Below are positions 1 through 8,491 of a stretch of DNA of 64,000 nucleotides, piece after piece. Position 1 is the first letter of the stretch; each line of letters begins with the position of its first letter. This DNA is from Pseudomonas sp. ACM7 (GTDB lineage: Bacteria; Pseudomonadota; Gammaproteobacteria; Pseudomonadales; Pseudomonadaceae): NCBI RefSeq assembly GCF_004136015.1, contig NZ_CP024866.1, positions 6,524,861 to 6,588,860 on the forward strand, read 5' to 3'. A program made the position numbers and the translations under genes. The notes under the pieces were generated by a model, which was not told the origin of the DNA, made no database searches, and saw only the letters and a list, made by a program, of their open reading frames with translations.

Positions 1-470
1 TGATCGGCCCGCAGATAGAACTCGGGCGGCGTTGCGGACTCAGGCACCGGCACTCGGTAATCACGCATCAGCGTCAGATGCGGGCGGAATTCCTTCGGCG
101 AATCCTCAAACCCGAACGGCAGCATTGCCTGCTCAAGCGCATAAACCAGCCGCAGCAACTCCGGTGATGCCTGCTCCGGAGCGAGCACCAATACCCCTGC
201 CCTGCGCCAGACATCCAGCCGATCAAGCGCAACCCTCAAAGGCACACCCGGCGTTCGAATATTGGCAGCGGCTGTGCAGATATCGGCGATTTTCGCCACC
301 TCGACAGCGCCCAAAAACATCAACGTCAGATGAAAGTTTTCCACCGGCACCGGGCGTCCGCTCGTGAGCTCAAGTGCGCTGCGCCATTGGGCAATGGCCC
401 GACGTTGCTCGGGTGTGCAGTTCAGGGCAAAAAACAGTCGTTTCAACGGTTCATGGGATTCGTCGCTCAT
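1..470 (-). CDS. thpR: RNA 2',3'-cyclic phosphodiesterase (2H family), C-terminus cut by window edge
   Basis: The ATG lies at 470 on the minus strand and the frame stays open to the window edge, giving about 156 residues. Both 2H-phosphoesterase signatures are visible: HLTL followed by MFLG near residue 42, and HLTLMR near residue 135. The N-terminus (RLFFALNCTPEQRRAIAQW) is typical of the LigT/ThpR family, which hydrolyses 2',3'-cyclic phosphate ends of RNA to 2'-phosphates and was first described as a 2'-5' RNA ligase. Family proteins are about 175-180 residues, so only a short tail is missing. The biological role in Pseudomonas is not clear from context. Confidence 0.88.
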   Translation of the reverse strand, partial: MSDESHEPLKRLFFALNCTPEQRRAIAQWRSALELTSGRPVPVENFHLTLMFLGAVEVAKIADICTAAANIRTPGVPLRVALDRLDVWRRAGVLVLAPEQASPELLRLVYALEQAMLPFGFEDSPKEFRPHLTLMRDYRVPVPESATPPEFYLRAD

Positions 471-530
471 ATCTGGCACCTCCTGACATCCAAGTTATAG
501 TTCATGCAAACGATTCAACTGGAGGGGGCC

Positions 531-725
531 ATGCGCGAGATCATCAGCAAGGAACCATGGTGGGCCGTGCCACCGAAACCTGGTCAGGATGAGTCCGAGC
601 TGGAATGGGGCTGGCTGGTTCATTACAACGAAGGTGAGCCGCGCTTCGAGTTCGTCAAAGAGCGGCCGACGGACAGCGAGATTCGTAATCGCAAGAGTTG
701 CAGGATCACCCCGACACCAGAGTGA
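531..725 (+). CDS. small hypothetical protein (64 aa)
   Basis: A short Trp-rich acidic protein beginning MREIISKEPWWAVPP. An upstream in-frame ATG exists at 504, but a strong ribosome-binding site (GGAGGGG at 521-527) sits correctly for the ATG at 531, so I chose that start. The gene is divergent from thpR, 60 bases away. I recognise no domain and no function can be assigned. Codon use is normal for the neighbourhood, so it is probably a real gene. Confidence 0.5.
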   Translation: MREIISKEPWWAVPPKPGQDESELEWGWLVHYNEGEPRFEFVKERPTDSEIRNRKSCRITPTPE

Positions 726-739
726 TCCTGTCGTTGGTT

Positions 740-1093
740 TCAGGCTTTTACGATCATTTCGAACCCGCCAAAGATCAGCCTCTGACCATCGAACGGCATC
801 GGGTTGACGTCCTGCTGCATGCGCGGATCGGTCATGAGTTTTTCCATGCCTGCATCGCGGGTGACCTTGTCTGGCCAGATGATCCAGGAGAACACCACGG
901 TTTCGTCTTCCTTGAGTTTTACCGCCATCGGAAACGAGGTCACTTTACCGTCAGGGACGTCGTCGCCCCAGCATTCGGCAACGCTGAGGGCGCCGCTTTC
1001 CTTGAAAATGACAGCGGCGGTTTCGGCGTGCTTCTTGAATTTTTCGCGGTTGGCGGTAGGTACGGCAGCGATGAAGCCATCAACGTAGGACAT
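740..1093 (-). CDS. DUF1428 family protein (YbaA-like)
   Basis: A 117-residue protein beginning MSYVDGFIAAVPTANREKF and containing the family's typical ECWGDDVPDGKVTSFP stretch and a C-terminal GQRLIFGGFE segment. DUF1428 proteins are small ferredoxin-like alpha/beta barrel-fold proteins related to the dimeric ABM/EthD superfamily, with no established biochemical role. Length and ends match the family, so the gene is complete. It lies just downstream of the lipoprotein gene on the same strand (15-base gap) and may be co-transcribed with it. Confidence 0.88.
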   Translation of the reverse strand: MSYVDGFIAAVPTANREKFKKHAETAAVIFKESGALSVAECWGDDVPDGKVTSFPMAVKLKEDETVVFSWIIWPDKVTRDAGMEKLMTDPRMQQDVNPMPFDGQRLIFGGFEMIVKA

Positions 1094-1108
1094 GGTCGTT
1101 CTCCTTGG

Positions 1109-2176
1109 TTATGGGGCGATCTGCTGGTTAGTCGATTCCGTCGGTCCCCAATCGACAGTTCCGCTGCCCGAACTGACCGACGGTACTTCGGCGCTCCCCG
1201 CCAGATTGCCCTCGATCTGCGCCGCCATGTACAACGTACCGGCCATCACGCCGGTGGTCGGGTTTTGCACCAGTTTCAGCCAGGCCTTGTCGAACGTGTT
1301 ACCCAGACTGCTGCGAATCAGTGCCTCGCTGTCAGGCCGATCATTGGCCTGGATAATCGCGCGGATCCCCGCCACACCCACGGAAATCAAGCCCCCGGCC
1401 AATTTGCCCGCTGCAGCGGCCACAGCACTGGCCGCACCTCGCGGGACCATTTCGGCTTCCATCCGTTTACTGGCGCGCTTGGCCACCGGCGCCATGGCGG
1501 TGTCTGTCGAAGCCACCCCCTTGTCACCGCCCGCCTTGTGGATCTTCTCGATCAGCGCCGCGTAGGCCGGCAAGGTATTCAGCGGCTGGGTATGCACCAC
1601 TTGATACAGCGAAGCATCCCGGGCCGGCGGCGGCCCGAGAGCGATCGCCGGGATTTTCTGGATTCGGCCATTGAGCTGGGCCATCGGCACGCCGTGACGC
1701 TGGGAGATTTTCTGCAGTTCTTCCTGAAGAATGTCCACGTAGAACGCCGTTGCCAGGCCAAGAATGGCATCGGGATCGATCTCCACTGCGACCGGCGCCA
1801 GCACACGCTCTTGGTATTGCTCCAGCAGATAGGCCGCCAGGCGCTTGGCCGAGGCATCCTGCTCGCCCTTGGCGCTGAGGGTGTACCAGCTGACTTTCAT
1901 CGACAGCCATTCCTGGGTCCAGTAACTGCTGAACCAGGGAATGAAGTTCTCTTCGGTCAGTTGATGGACCCGCGTTCGCCAGTAATCCATGGCACCGCGC
2001 GCGTAGATTCTGGTCTGCTCGGTGGCCGATTGCGACGCCGAAACAATCTCCTGGTCCACCATCTGCCAGGTGCTTTGGGAAATGATCACCGGCACCACTT
2101 CCACCGGGGCACGCTCAGTCGTGACGCATCCCGCCAACACCACCAACACGGCAACGATCAGCGAACGCAGGTTCAA
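1109..2176 (-). CDS. putative lipoprotein of unknown function (355 aa)
   Basis: The N-terminus has a short hydrophobic signal ending in a lipobox (VVLAGC, Cys at residue 17), so the product should be a lipid-anchored envelope protein. The best start is TTG at 2176, with AGGA about 9 bases upstream; no ATG precedes the signal peptide. The body is helical with an Ala/Gly-rich segment near residues 245-275 (ASAVAAAAGKLAGGLISVGV) that could be membrane-associated. I do not recognise a family. The C-terminus ends in a Ser/Gly-rich tail. It may form a transcription unit with the DUF1428 gene that follows. Confidence 0.6.
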   Translation of the reverse strand: MNLRSLIVAVLVVLAGCVTTERAPVEVVPVIISQSTWQMVDQEIVSASQSATEQTRIYARGAMDYWRTRVHQLTEENFIPWFSSYWTQEWLSMKVSWYTLSAKGEQDASAKRLAAYLLEQYQERVLAPVAVEIDPDAILGLATAFYVDILQEELQKISQRHGVPMAQLNGRIQKIPAIALGPPPARDASLYQVVHTQPLNTLPAYAALIEKIHKAGGDKGVASTDTAMAPVAKRASKRMEAEMVPRGAASAVAAAAGKLAGGLISVGVAGIRAIIQANDRPDSEALIRSSLGNTFDKAWLKLVQNPTTGVMAGTLYMAAQIEGNLAGSAEVPSVSSGSGTVDWGPTESTNQQIAP

Positions 2177-2292
2177 GATCGCGGTTCCTACAGACTTGCC
2201 CGAACGGGATGTCCGGTGTTCAAAGGTCTATTAATTTGAGTATAGGTGTCGGTGTTTGTTCGCTTGGGGTTGAGGGTGTTCTTAAGGGCCTC

Positions 2293-2385
2293 TTCGCGAG
2301 CAAGCCCGCTCCCACATTTGATCTTCAGTGGACACAGTATTTGTGAGCGCCGCGGGCCAAATGTGGGAGCGGGCTTGCTCGCGAA
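2293..2385. repeat. REP pair (inverted, 27-bp arms)
   Basis: TTCGCGAGCAAGCCCGCTCC... at 2293-2319 is repeated as a perfect inverted copy at 2359-2385, separated by 39 bases. This is the Pseudomonas REP doublet layout (REPIN-type) in the gap between the lipoprotein and the small + strand genes. It can fold into a long hairpin. Confidence 0.85.
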
Positions 2386-2523
2386 GGGGCCGGATCAGAC
2401 GGCGAAGATCTCACCATCACTTATGTCGATATTCACCATCGCCACGAATGCCTTCCGCGTAAAAACCGTCAGCGTAGGATCAGCCTTAACCCAACGCAAA
2501 ACCCCGCATCGGAGGGGCGAATC

Positions 2524-2616
2524 ATGATTATCCATCTCCTGACCTGCCTGGCCCTGACGGCCGTCACCCTGAGCGTTTTTTCCTGGTACGTCCTGTCCGA
2601 GGAGCACACGTCATGA
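2524..2616 (+). CDS. 30-residue hydrophobic small protein
   Basis: A 30-codon reading frame, MIIHLLTCLALTAVTLSVFS followed by a short polar tail (WYVLSEEHTS). It is one predicted membrane segment with a charged C-terminus. A good ribosome-binding site (GGAGGGG about 5 bases before the ATG) supports translation. Its stop overlaps the next start as ATGA (2613-2616), which suggests translational coupling. It is not recognisably KdpF or a known toxin; function unknown. Confidence 0.5.
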   Translation: MIIHLLTCLALTAVTLSVFSWYVLSEEHTS

Positions 2617-2873
2617 TTCACTCCGTGACCCTGGCTGTAAGCTTTGCGGTGTTCGGCAATAACTACTATTCCCAGTCCTTCGTTTCGCGCAAAACGTTCG
2701 AACTGGTGTTCGACAAAAACTTCGAGGCGTTGCTGATGCCGTCCGCCGCCAATCACTTCAACAATGAAGTGATTGGGCTAAATGATCAGTTCCGATTCTT
2801 GAGCGATGTGCTGGAGGAGCACCTGCTGGCGACTGAGCTCGCCGCTACCGCCCCCCGGAATCAATACTTCTGA
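2613..2873 (+). CDS. hypothetical protein (86 aa), coupled to the upstream micro-protein
   Basis: Begins MIHSVTLAVSFAVFGNNYYS and ends in an Asn-rich, acidic helical region (NHFNNEVIGLNDQFRFLSDV). GAGGAG lies about 9 bases before the ATG, and the start overlaps the previous stop by 4 bases. The last 29 bases run antisense to the end of the epimerase gene at 2845, so the two convergent genes overlap. I recognise no family. Confidence 0.45.
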   Translation: MIHSVTLAVSFAVFGNNYYSQSFVSRKTFELVFDKNFEALLMPSAANHFNNEVIGLNDQFRFLSDVLEEHLLATELAATAPRNQYF

Positions 2874-3792
2874 GCAGCTGCCCTAGGCCCTCGGCAAAAC
2901 AGGTCGGTGATTTCAAGGAAAAACGCTCAAGCAGGCGACTGTTGTCCGCTCGCGAATGTTTGATATCCCCGGAACGTGGCGCGTCGTAATTCAATGTCAG
3001 GGACCGTCCCAAAAGCTCGCTTAACGTCGCCGCCAATTCGTTAACGCTAGTGGATCGGTTAAACCCGACATTGACCGGTTCGATAATCGGCTCTGACTCA
3101 CCGACCGCCTGTACCAGGACCTTTACGAGGTCATCGACGTATACAAAATCCCTTGTTTGCTCCCCATCACCGTAAACCGTGATGGGGAGTTTTTTTTGCG
3201 CCCTCTCGCTGAAAATGCTGATGACACCGGAATAAGGCGATGAAGGGTCCTGACGGGGTCCGTAAATATTGAAGAACCGCAGGATGACCGGTTCGAGACC
3301 GTGTTGGCGTCGGTAGAAATCGAGGAAATGTTCGCTGGCCAGCTTGTCGGCGGCATACGGGGTCAGCGGATTCTTGGGCGTGTCCTCGGTAATTGCCATG
3401 CCCTCGCCATTGTTGCCATAGATCGCCGCACTGGACGCGTAAACCACCCGTCTAACGCCAGCCTCGCGCATGGCTTCGCAGATATTCAGCGTACCGATGA
3501 AGTTGCTTTGGTGAGTCGCGATCGGGTCATCGACCGACGCCTGCACCGAGGCCACCGCCGCCAGATGCACCACCGCGCTGCAGTCTTTCATCGCCCGCTC
3601 CACCGTCGGCGCGTCGGCGACATCCCCCACCACCAGGGTCAAATGGCAGCGATCAATCGGCAGGTTCGACAGTTTCCCACTGGAAAGATCGTCCAGAACC
3701 CGAACGCTATAACCGCTTTCAAGCAGTGCTTCGACCAGGTGCGAACCGATAAAACCGGCACCGCCCGTCACAAGAATTCGATCAGCAGTCAT
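2845..3792 (-). CDS. NAD-dependent epimerase/dehydratase (UDP-sugar 4-epimerase-like)
   Basis: An extended short-chain dehydrogenase of 315 residues. The Rossmann motif TGGAGFIGSH sits near residues 9-18, the catalytic region ASSAAIYG near 120, and the YxxxK pair (YAADK) near 150. It most resembles GalE/WbpP-type enzymes that convert nucleotide-activated sugars in the cytosol. It is the last gene of the five-gene operon transcribed from about 8491, 4 bases after the HlyD-like gene. The inferred job is to supply the sugar nucleotide used by the GT2 synthase two genes upstream; the exact substrate cannot be read from sequence. Confidence 0.85.
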   Translation of the reverse strand: MTADRILVTGGAGFIGSHLVEALLESGYSVRVLDDLSSGKLSNLPIDRCHLTLVVGDVADAPTVERAMKDCSAVVHLAAVASVQASVDDPIATHQSNFIGTLNICEAMREAGVRRVVYASSAAIYGNNGEGMAITEDTPKNPLTPYAADKLASEHFLDFYRRQHGLEPVILRFFNIYGPRQDPSSPYSGVISIFSERAQKKLPITVYGDGEQTRDFVYVDDLVKVLVQAVGESEPIIEPVNVGFNRSTSVNELAATLSELLGRSLTLNYDAPRSGDIKHSRADNSRLLERFSLKSPTCFAEGLGQLLRSIDSGGR

Positions 3793-3795
3793 GAT

Positions 3796-4911
3796 TTATT
3801 TACTCCCCGGCGCAGTGGTGGGTGTTCGATCCATTGCAATGAAGTCGCCTAATTGCTCGATGAATTCACGGCTGTTACTGAGCATTTGTTGCCAGTCGGT
3901 CGGAAAACGAACATTCAACGGCAGTTGATCGATTCTCCAGCGCGGCGACAGGGGGCGATCAAACCGGGCGGCGACCTGCAAACCCATCTCGCTGGCAGCG
4001 AACGGCCCACGCAACACCGTCGGCGTGCGACCGGCGCTGTCGACGGCCTGAACAACATGGGCTGCCAACCACTCGCCATCGGGCATGCGAACGCGCAGCG
4101 GCTGGCCAATCGCGGCGTAGCTGATGTTCAGCGGTTCCAGATAAATCCACAGCAGGGGCTCTTCCAGCCGCTCAAGGCGCATTAACAACGTTCCGGCGCC
4201 GACGTTTTCGCCGGGCGTGACCAACACCTCCGCAATTCGACCGCTCTGGGTAGCTTTGACCGACAACGCGGCGAGTCGCGTTTTCAACCACTGTTGCTCG
4301 GCGGTCTGTTGAATAATTTCGCGCTCAACGCTCAGCGGCGACTGACGAGCCAGTTGTTCGCGGCGCTCGAACGCCAACAGGTCGGCTTTAAAAGCGTCGA
4401 GTTCGGACTGGGCGGCCAGCACTTCTCCACGAGAGACTGCGCCTGATACAACGAGGTCCTCAAGCACCTGCACGCGCTCCTCCGTCCTGCTCACTCGGGT
4501 TCTGAGCAACTGACGCTCCCTGGTGTCCAGTTTGGTGTTGTTGGTGGGCACCGTTTTGGTCGGCATCGCGGCGAGTTGCAATAGCCGCGCACGCCATTCG
4601 GGATTGTCGAGACTGACCAACGGCTGATCAACCTGGACCTGCTCCCCGGCCATGACGAACAGCTGATCGACCCGACCGGCATCCCGTGCGCGTACCTCAA
4701 GAATCGGCAGGCGCAATTGCGCCGGCGCGTCGATCATCACCAGGCCGTAAGTCAGCCGCGCTCCCAGCCAGATCAAGGGACTCGCGACCAGGAACAGGAT
4801 CAAATACCAACGCACGCGAAACGCCATGCGTTTGCCCGGTGCGTACAGCACCGTCAAACCCTGTTCCTGGGTGGGGTTCAGTTCTTTGCGACTGTCGAAT
4901 CGAATCTTCAT
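3796..4911 (-). CDS. HlyD-type periplasmic adaptor, exopolysaccharide operon
   Basis: A 371-residue protein with a short cytosolic N-terminus, one membrane segment (about residues 32-54) and the split lipoyl-like hairpin of membrane-fusion proteins (REVxDAGRVDQLFVMAGEQV type strand near 75-95 and SGRIAEVLVTPGENVGAG near 225-245) flanking a helical hairpin (about 120-195). Family members span the periplasm. In alginate-type systems an analogous protein (Alg44) partners the membrane glycosyltransferase. No PilZ domain is visible here, so c-di-GMP sensing, if any, would have to come from elsewhere. ATG at 4911; 6 bases separate it from the preceding gene. Confidence 0.8.
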   Translation of the reverse strand: MKIRFDSRKELNPTQEQGLTVLYAPGKRMAFRVRWYLILFLVASPLIWLGARLTYGLVMIDAPAQLRLPILEVRARDAGRVDQLFVMAGEQVQVDQPLVSLDNPEWRARLLQLAAMPTKTVPTNNTKLDTRERQLLRTRVSRTEERVQVLEDLVVSGAVSRGEVLAAQSELDAFKADLLAFERREQLARQSPLSVEREIIQQTAEQQWLKTRLAALSVKATQSGRIAEVLVTPGENVGAGTLLMRLERLEEPLLWIYLEPLNISYAAIGQPLRVRMPDGEWLAAHVVQAVDSAGRTPTVLRGPFAASEMGLQVAARFDRPLSPRWRIDQLPLNVRFPTDWQQMLSNSREFIEQLGDFIAMDRTPTTAPGSK

Positions 4912-4917
4912 GACGGC

Positions 4918-5766
4918 TCACCGTTTTGGAAAGTCTCGCCAGGCTTGCCAGTCAATGCCGGCAATTCCCCGTGGTTGCAGCTGTTCGCGCCAGACATTGG
5001 TCTGGTGCTGCAACTGCTCAGTCGACGCGCCGGCCCAGGATTCTGTGGAATCCAGTTGCGGCTCCGTGCTTTGCGCCAGGCGAAACTGCAGATCAGGCCA
5101 ACGTTGGGCGATCTGCTCTGCCATTCGTGCGCTGTTTTTCGGGTTGCGGGTATAGATCATCAGGCTGACCTGACGCACGCCCGCCTCGGGAAGCGCGCAC
5201 GGCAGACAGGTTTTTCCGGGTTTTGCCTCTGCAAACCAACGATGATGGCTGGAGATTTCTACCGGCCATGGGCTGGCTGCGGAGGCTGCGCGCAAGGTAT
5301 CGAGCAAGTCCTTCAAGCGCTGATCCGGGACCGGCACGCCCAGTTGTTCGAGTTCCAGGTCCAGGTGCAGGCTGGTGAATGAAAGCCCCTTCAGCTTCGC
5401 CAGTAAATCGGTGAGCTGATGGCGTTCCTGCGGCTCGATCCAGGCCGGATCGCCGAGCAACAGACTGACTTGCACCCCCTTGCCGGCCGCGTCCTGCAGC
5501 AATTGTTCCAACCGTTGGCGCGTCTTGGCAAAGTCTTTCAACTGGGCGGACTTGAGGCCAAGGTAGATCTTGTCCATCCCGGCTTTACGCAGTTGCTCGA
5601 GCTCCGCCTTGCGCTGATCGGGATCGAGCAACGCTTCGCTGTCCCAGACATAACTGGCCTGGGACCATTGGCTCGACGGCGCCACCGCCGCCTGAGCCGG
5701 CAGAGTTTGTGCGGCCAGTATCATCGGCGGCAACGACAGCGTCAGAAGCAGAAGTATCGATCGCAT
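4918..5766 (-). CDS. secreted hypothetical protein in the exopolysaccharide operon (282 aa)
   Basis: An N-terminal signal peptide (MRSILLLLTLSLPPMILA, cleavage probably after AQA-like residues) precedes a soluble domain. I used the ATG at 5766, preceded by GAGG; a TTG at 5772 would overlap the upstream stop. The pattern of DKIYLGLKS, VSLLLGDPAW, SLHLDLELEQLG, PVEISSHHRW and VSLMIYTRNP suggests alternating beta strands and helices of a TIM-barrel, as in glycoside hydrolase-like proteins, but I cannot assign catalytic acids with confidence. Its place between the synthase and the HlyD-like gene suggests a periplasmic role in polymer handling. Function is inference only. Confidence 0.6.
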   Translation of the reverse strand: MRSILLLLTLSLPPMILAAQTLPAQAAVAPSSQWSQASYVWDSEALLDPDQRKAELEQLRKAGMDKIYLGLKSAQLKDFAKTRQRLEQLLQDAAGKGVQVSLLLGDPAWIEPQERHQLTDLLAKLKGLSFTSLHLDLELEQLGVPVPDQRLKDLLDTLRAASAASPWPVEISSHHRWFAEAKPGKTCLPCALPEAGVRQVSLMIYTRNPKNSARMAEQIAQRWPDLQFRLAQSTEPQLDSTESWAGASTEQLQHQTNVWREQLQPRGIAGIDWQAWRDFPKR

Positions 5767-5768
5767 AA

Positions 5769-7106
5769 TCAAAACCTCGTGGCTCGTTTAAGCACCCACC
5801 ACGGCGCCATCGAGCTTTCTTCGTGGCCCCGGCGAAAGATCTCGTTGAGCATGGCCACTGCGCTCCAGCACCGCAGGAGTAGCATGAACAGCGGGAAGAA
5901 AGGCACCAACAACCCCAGGACCATGTCCTTTGCAGGTCGGTCGGACACCATCAACAACATGGCGGCGAATAACATCGCGGTGATCGTCAGGTACAGCGCA
6001 TAGATCAGTACAAACAGAAACAACAGCGTCTTGCCCGGCAGAACAAACAGCGCCAGCAACGTGTAGCTGAAGATGAGAAACGGCAGCACCAGCTGAAAAA
6101 AGAAGCCGCTGAGCAGGATCATCAGAAAGGTCGGCCAGCCCAACAAGCTGGGGTTGATGTTGTGGTTGTGTTTTCTGATGTACAGAAAAAACAGGTCGCC
6201 ATCCCAGCGCAAGCGCTGCATCAGAAACTGACTGAGCGTCGACGGTGCATCGGTGTGTCCAATCGCTTCCGGCTCAAAGGGAATCCTCAAGTCGTGTCGC
6301 TTGAAGTAACTTTTGATGCGCAACGTCAGGTCCAGATCCTCCGCGGTGTGCGTGTTCCAGCCTCCGATTTTCACCAGAAAGCTGCGGCGGAATGCCCCGA
6401 AGGCCCCCGAAACGTTATTGACCAGGTTCCATTCGGCCAGACCGATTTTCGACATGTGGATGGATAACAGGTATTCCAGCGCCTGCATCGCGGTCACCCA
6501 CGAAGCCCACACATTGCGCACTCGCAGGCTACCCGCGACCGCAGGCACCGACGGGTCCTCGAAATGGCGCACGATGGAGCTGACCATGTTGTTGTCGAAG
6601 GACGTGTCACCATCGAGCGCCATCACGATTTCACCGCTGGCAAGCGACAGGCCGGCGTTCAATGACGACACCCGCCCGCCCCTCTGCCATTTGGCGATCG
6701 GGCGCAAATGGCGTCTGGGGTACAACTGCGGATCCACGTTGAAACTGCGCACGGCGCTGAGCGTCGGCTGATTCATCGTGGCCCCGTCCACAACCGGAAT
6801 CATCTCGATGTGGCCGGGGTACGTCTGCTCGCACAGGCTTAACAGCGTGGTCTGAACGTCCATCCCTTCGCTGTAGCAGGTAATGATGCAAGAGACCTTG
6901 GGCCGATAGACACTGATCTTCGGTACACGGGTACGCCGACGTGCGAACCAGCGCAATACCCCCAGCATCACCATGATCATCAGGGGCAACTCAAAGATCA
7001 GAAACAAAGGGAAAAGCATGAAAAACACCCGGCTCAAACCATCCGGCCCCATGAGCCCGCCGAGTGCGCTGAGGAGTTGCTCCAGGAAAGGACTCATGGC
7101 GGTCAC
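5769..7106 (-). CDS. membrane glycosyltransferase family 2 (processive polysaccharide synthase-like)
   Basis: A 445-residue protein with two N-terminal membrane segments (about residues 26-55), a GT2 catalytic domain and about four C-terminal segments (about 325-420). Processive-synthase motifs are intact: VVDGA near 105, DGDT at 165-168, AEDLDLT near 255-261 and QRLRW at 297-301 (the Q-x-x-R-W motif). This matches BcsA, Alg8 and PgaC-type synthases that polymerise and translocate a glycan across the inner membrane. The start overlaps the previous stop (GTGA at 7103-7106); an ATG lies at 7097. Which sugar is polymerised is not known. Confidence 0.88.
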   Translation of the reverse strand: MTAMSPFLEQLLSALGGLMGPDGLSRVFFMLFPLFLIFELPLMIMVMLGVLRWFARRRTRVPKISVYRPKVSCIITCYSEGMDVQTTLLSLCEQTYPGHIEMIPVVDGATMNQPTLSAVRSFNVDPQLYPRRHLRPIAKWQRGGRVSSLNAGLSLASGEIVMALDGDTSFDNNMVSSIVRHFEDPSVPAVAGSLRVRNVWASWVTAMQALEYLLSIHMSKIGLAEWNLVNNVSGAFGAFRRSFLVKIGGWNTHTAEDLDLTLRIKSYFKRHDLRIPFEPEAIGHTDAPSTLSQFLMQRLRWDGDLFFLYIRKHNHNINPSLLGWPTFLMILLSGFFFQLVLPFLIFSYTLLALFVLPGKTLLFLFVLIYALYLTITAMLFAAMLLMVSDRPAKDMVLGLLVPFFPLFMLLLRCWSAVAMLNEIFRRGHEESSMAPWWVLKRATRF

Positions 7107-8491
7107 GCCAACTCACTGGCCAGACGGGCCAGTAGTAGTTCGCCATCTTCCTGTTCGAGCAGATCCTGGGGCGCCGTGATGCTGACGACACGCAAGGAAA
7201 TGTCGCTGACCTCCGGTGCTGAAAACAACTCGGCGACCCGGCTCAAGCGTTGTTTGACGGTTTCCAGGCCCTTGTCATCGGTATGCGGAAGCATGATCCA
7301 GAAGTACTCTTCGGTACTTCGAGAGCAGCGGTCCGTGTCCCTGACGGTTTCCTTCAACCGATCAGCCACGCTATCGATGAAGGCATGTCCGTGATGTTCA
7401 CCCAGGCGAGTCAACGTACCGGCCAGGTTGACGAAGCGCAGACCGAGCACTGAGAAGGCAGGCGACTGGTAGCGACGTACGACCTGCATCTGCCAGGTCA
7501 GCAGGTCATAGAAATCCTTGCCGCCTAACAGATTGAGTCGACCGAAGTGATGGACCGTTTGATCACTGAACTCCTGGCGGCAGCGGAAACGGCCGGCCTC
7601 GGCCAGGCGAAAATCCCTGACCTCGCGTACTCGCAACTTGTCAGGCGTGTGTGACAGGCCGCAGTCCAGGCAGCGCGCCTGCACGTCGGCATCGACAAAA
7701 AACGCCTGACATGAGCGACAACGATAGTTTTCCATAGGACGGTCGTAATCACTGCCGATATGGCGCAACCGGTTCAAGCAGTTGGGGCACAACAACACCC
7801 CGTCTTTGAGAAAGTTTTCCTGTGGCCCCACATGCCCACAGGTAAAGCAGTGCAATGAAGGCTGCCGTGAAATGTCCAGGGCCTGGCATTCGGCACACAC
7901 ATCAATGTAATTGAGCCGGCCCGAGCCACACTCCGAACACAGGCGAACGCGATCGACCAGGACCCCCTCTTGCAGCCAGTCCTGCTGCACCATCAAGCTG
8001 AGCCAGACAAACGAGTTGACCTGCTCGTTATCAGCCAGGGCGTCCAGCAGTGGGTAGCGATAATGCTGAGGCACCTCTGGGTCTCGCAGGGCATAAATGT
8101 GCGCGTTGTCGCGCAACCACAACCACGAAAGCACCCGACTTTCGAAACGCTCAGGGGCAGAACCCTGATTGAACAACCTGTAGCGTTCTTGCCACACGCC
8201 CCAGAGGGTTCTTATTTCGCTGGAATCGACAGGGCACGCACCATCACCCAAGGCTTCACACCAGCCGTTCTGATCACGGCAACAGTAAATGAGGCTGTAG
8301 CGATAAGGGGGAATCGAGCGCAACTTTCGAAGCACCCGCCCTGCGTAAGCGGCTGGCAGGTCCAGCAGCACGACATCGAAGGCGGGGGCAGCCAACAAGC
8401 TGGCTATATCGGCAAAGTGTTCAAGCTCTGGACTATTCAAGCTTGGAGCTCTAATACCCAGTATTGCAATTCGTGGAGTTGGAGTCGGCAT
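7103..8491 (-). CDS. zinc-ribbon (TackOD1-like) protein with degenerate GGDEF domain
   Basis: A 462-residue cytosolic protein and first gene of the exopolysaccharide operon. Residues 1-110 resemble a receiver-like alpha/beta domain without clear phosphoacceptor residues. Residues 180-285 carry six CxxC pairs (185/188, 199/202, 215/218, 235/238, 258/261, 274/277), as in TackOD1 metal-binding proteins. Residues 320-462 look like a GGDEF domain (FSVLGLRFVNL, CSRSTEEYFWIML), but the signature GGDEF is replaced by STEEYF (392-397), so diguanylate cyclase activity is unlikely. It could bind a nucleotide or act as a scaffold that gates the synthase. Domain naming is from family memory. Confidence 0.75.
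   Translation of the reverse strand: MPTPTPRIAILGIRAPSLNSPELEHFADIASLLAAPAFDVVLLDLPAAYAGRVLRKLRSIPPYRYSLIYCCRDQNGWCEALGDGACPVDSSEIRTLWGVWQERYRLFNQGSAPERFESRVLSWLWLRDNAHIYALRDPEVPQHYRYPLLDALADNEQVNSFVWLSLMVQQDWLQEGVLVDRVRLCSECGSGRLNYIDVCAECQALDISRQPSLHCFTCGHVGPQENFLKDGVLLCPNCLNRLRHIGSDYDRPMENYRCRSCQAFFVDADVQARCLDCGLSHTPDKLRVREVRDFRLAEAGRFRCRQEFSDQTVHHFGRLNLLGGKDFYDLLTWQMQVVRRYQSPAFSVLGLRFVNLAGTLTRLGEHHGHAFIDSVADRLKETVRDTDRCSRSTEEYFWIMLPHTDDKGLETVKQRLSRVAELFSAPEVSDISLRVVSITAPQDLLEQEDGELLLARLASELA

Noticed and set aside
698..2239. 513-codon open frame on the plus strand
   Set aside because: It runs antisense to the DUF1428 and lipoprotein genes and shows the His/Arg-rich composition typical of GC-rich antisense frames; no domain is visible.
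3301..3852. 183-codon plus-strand frame
   Set aside because: Antisense to the epimerase; no independent support.
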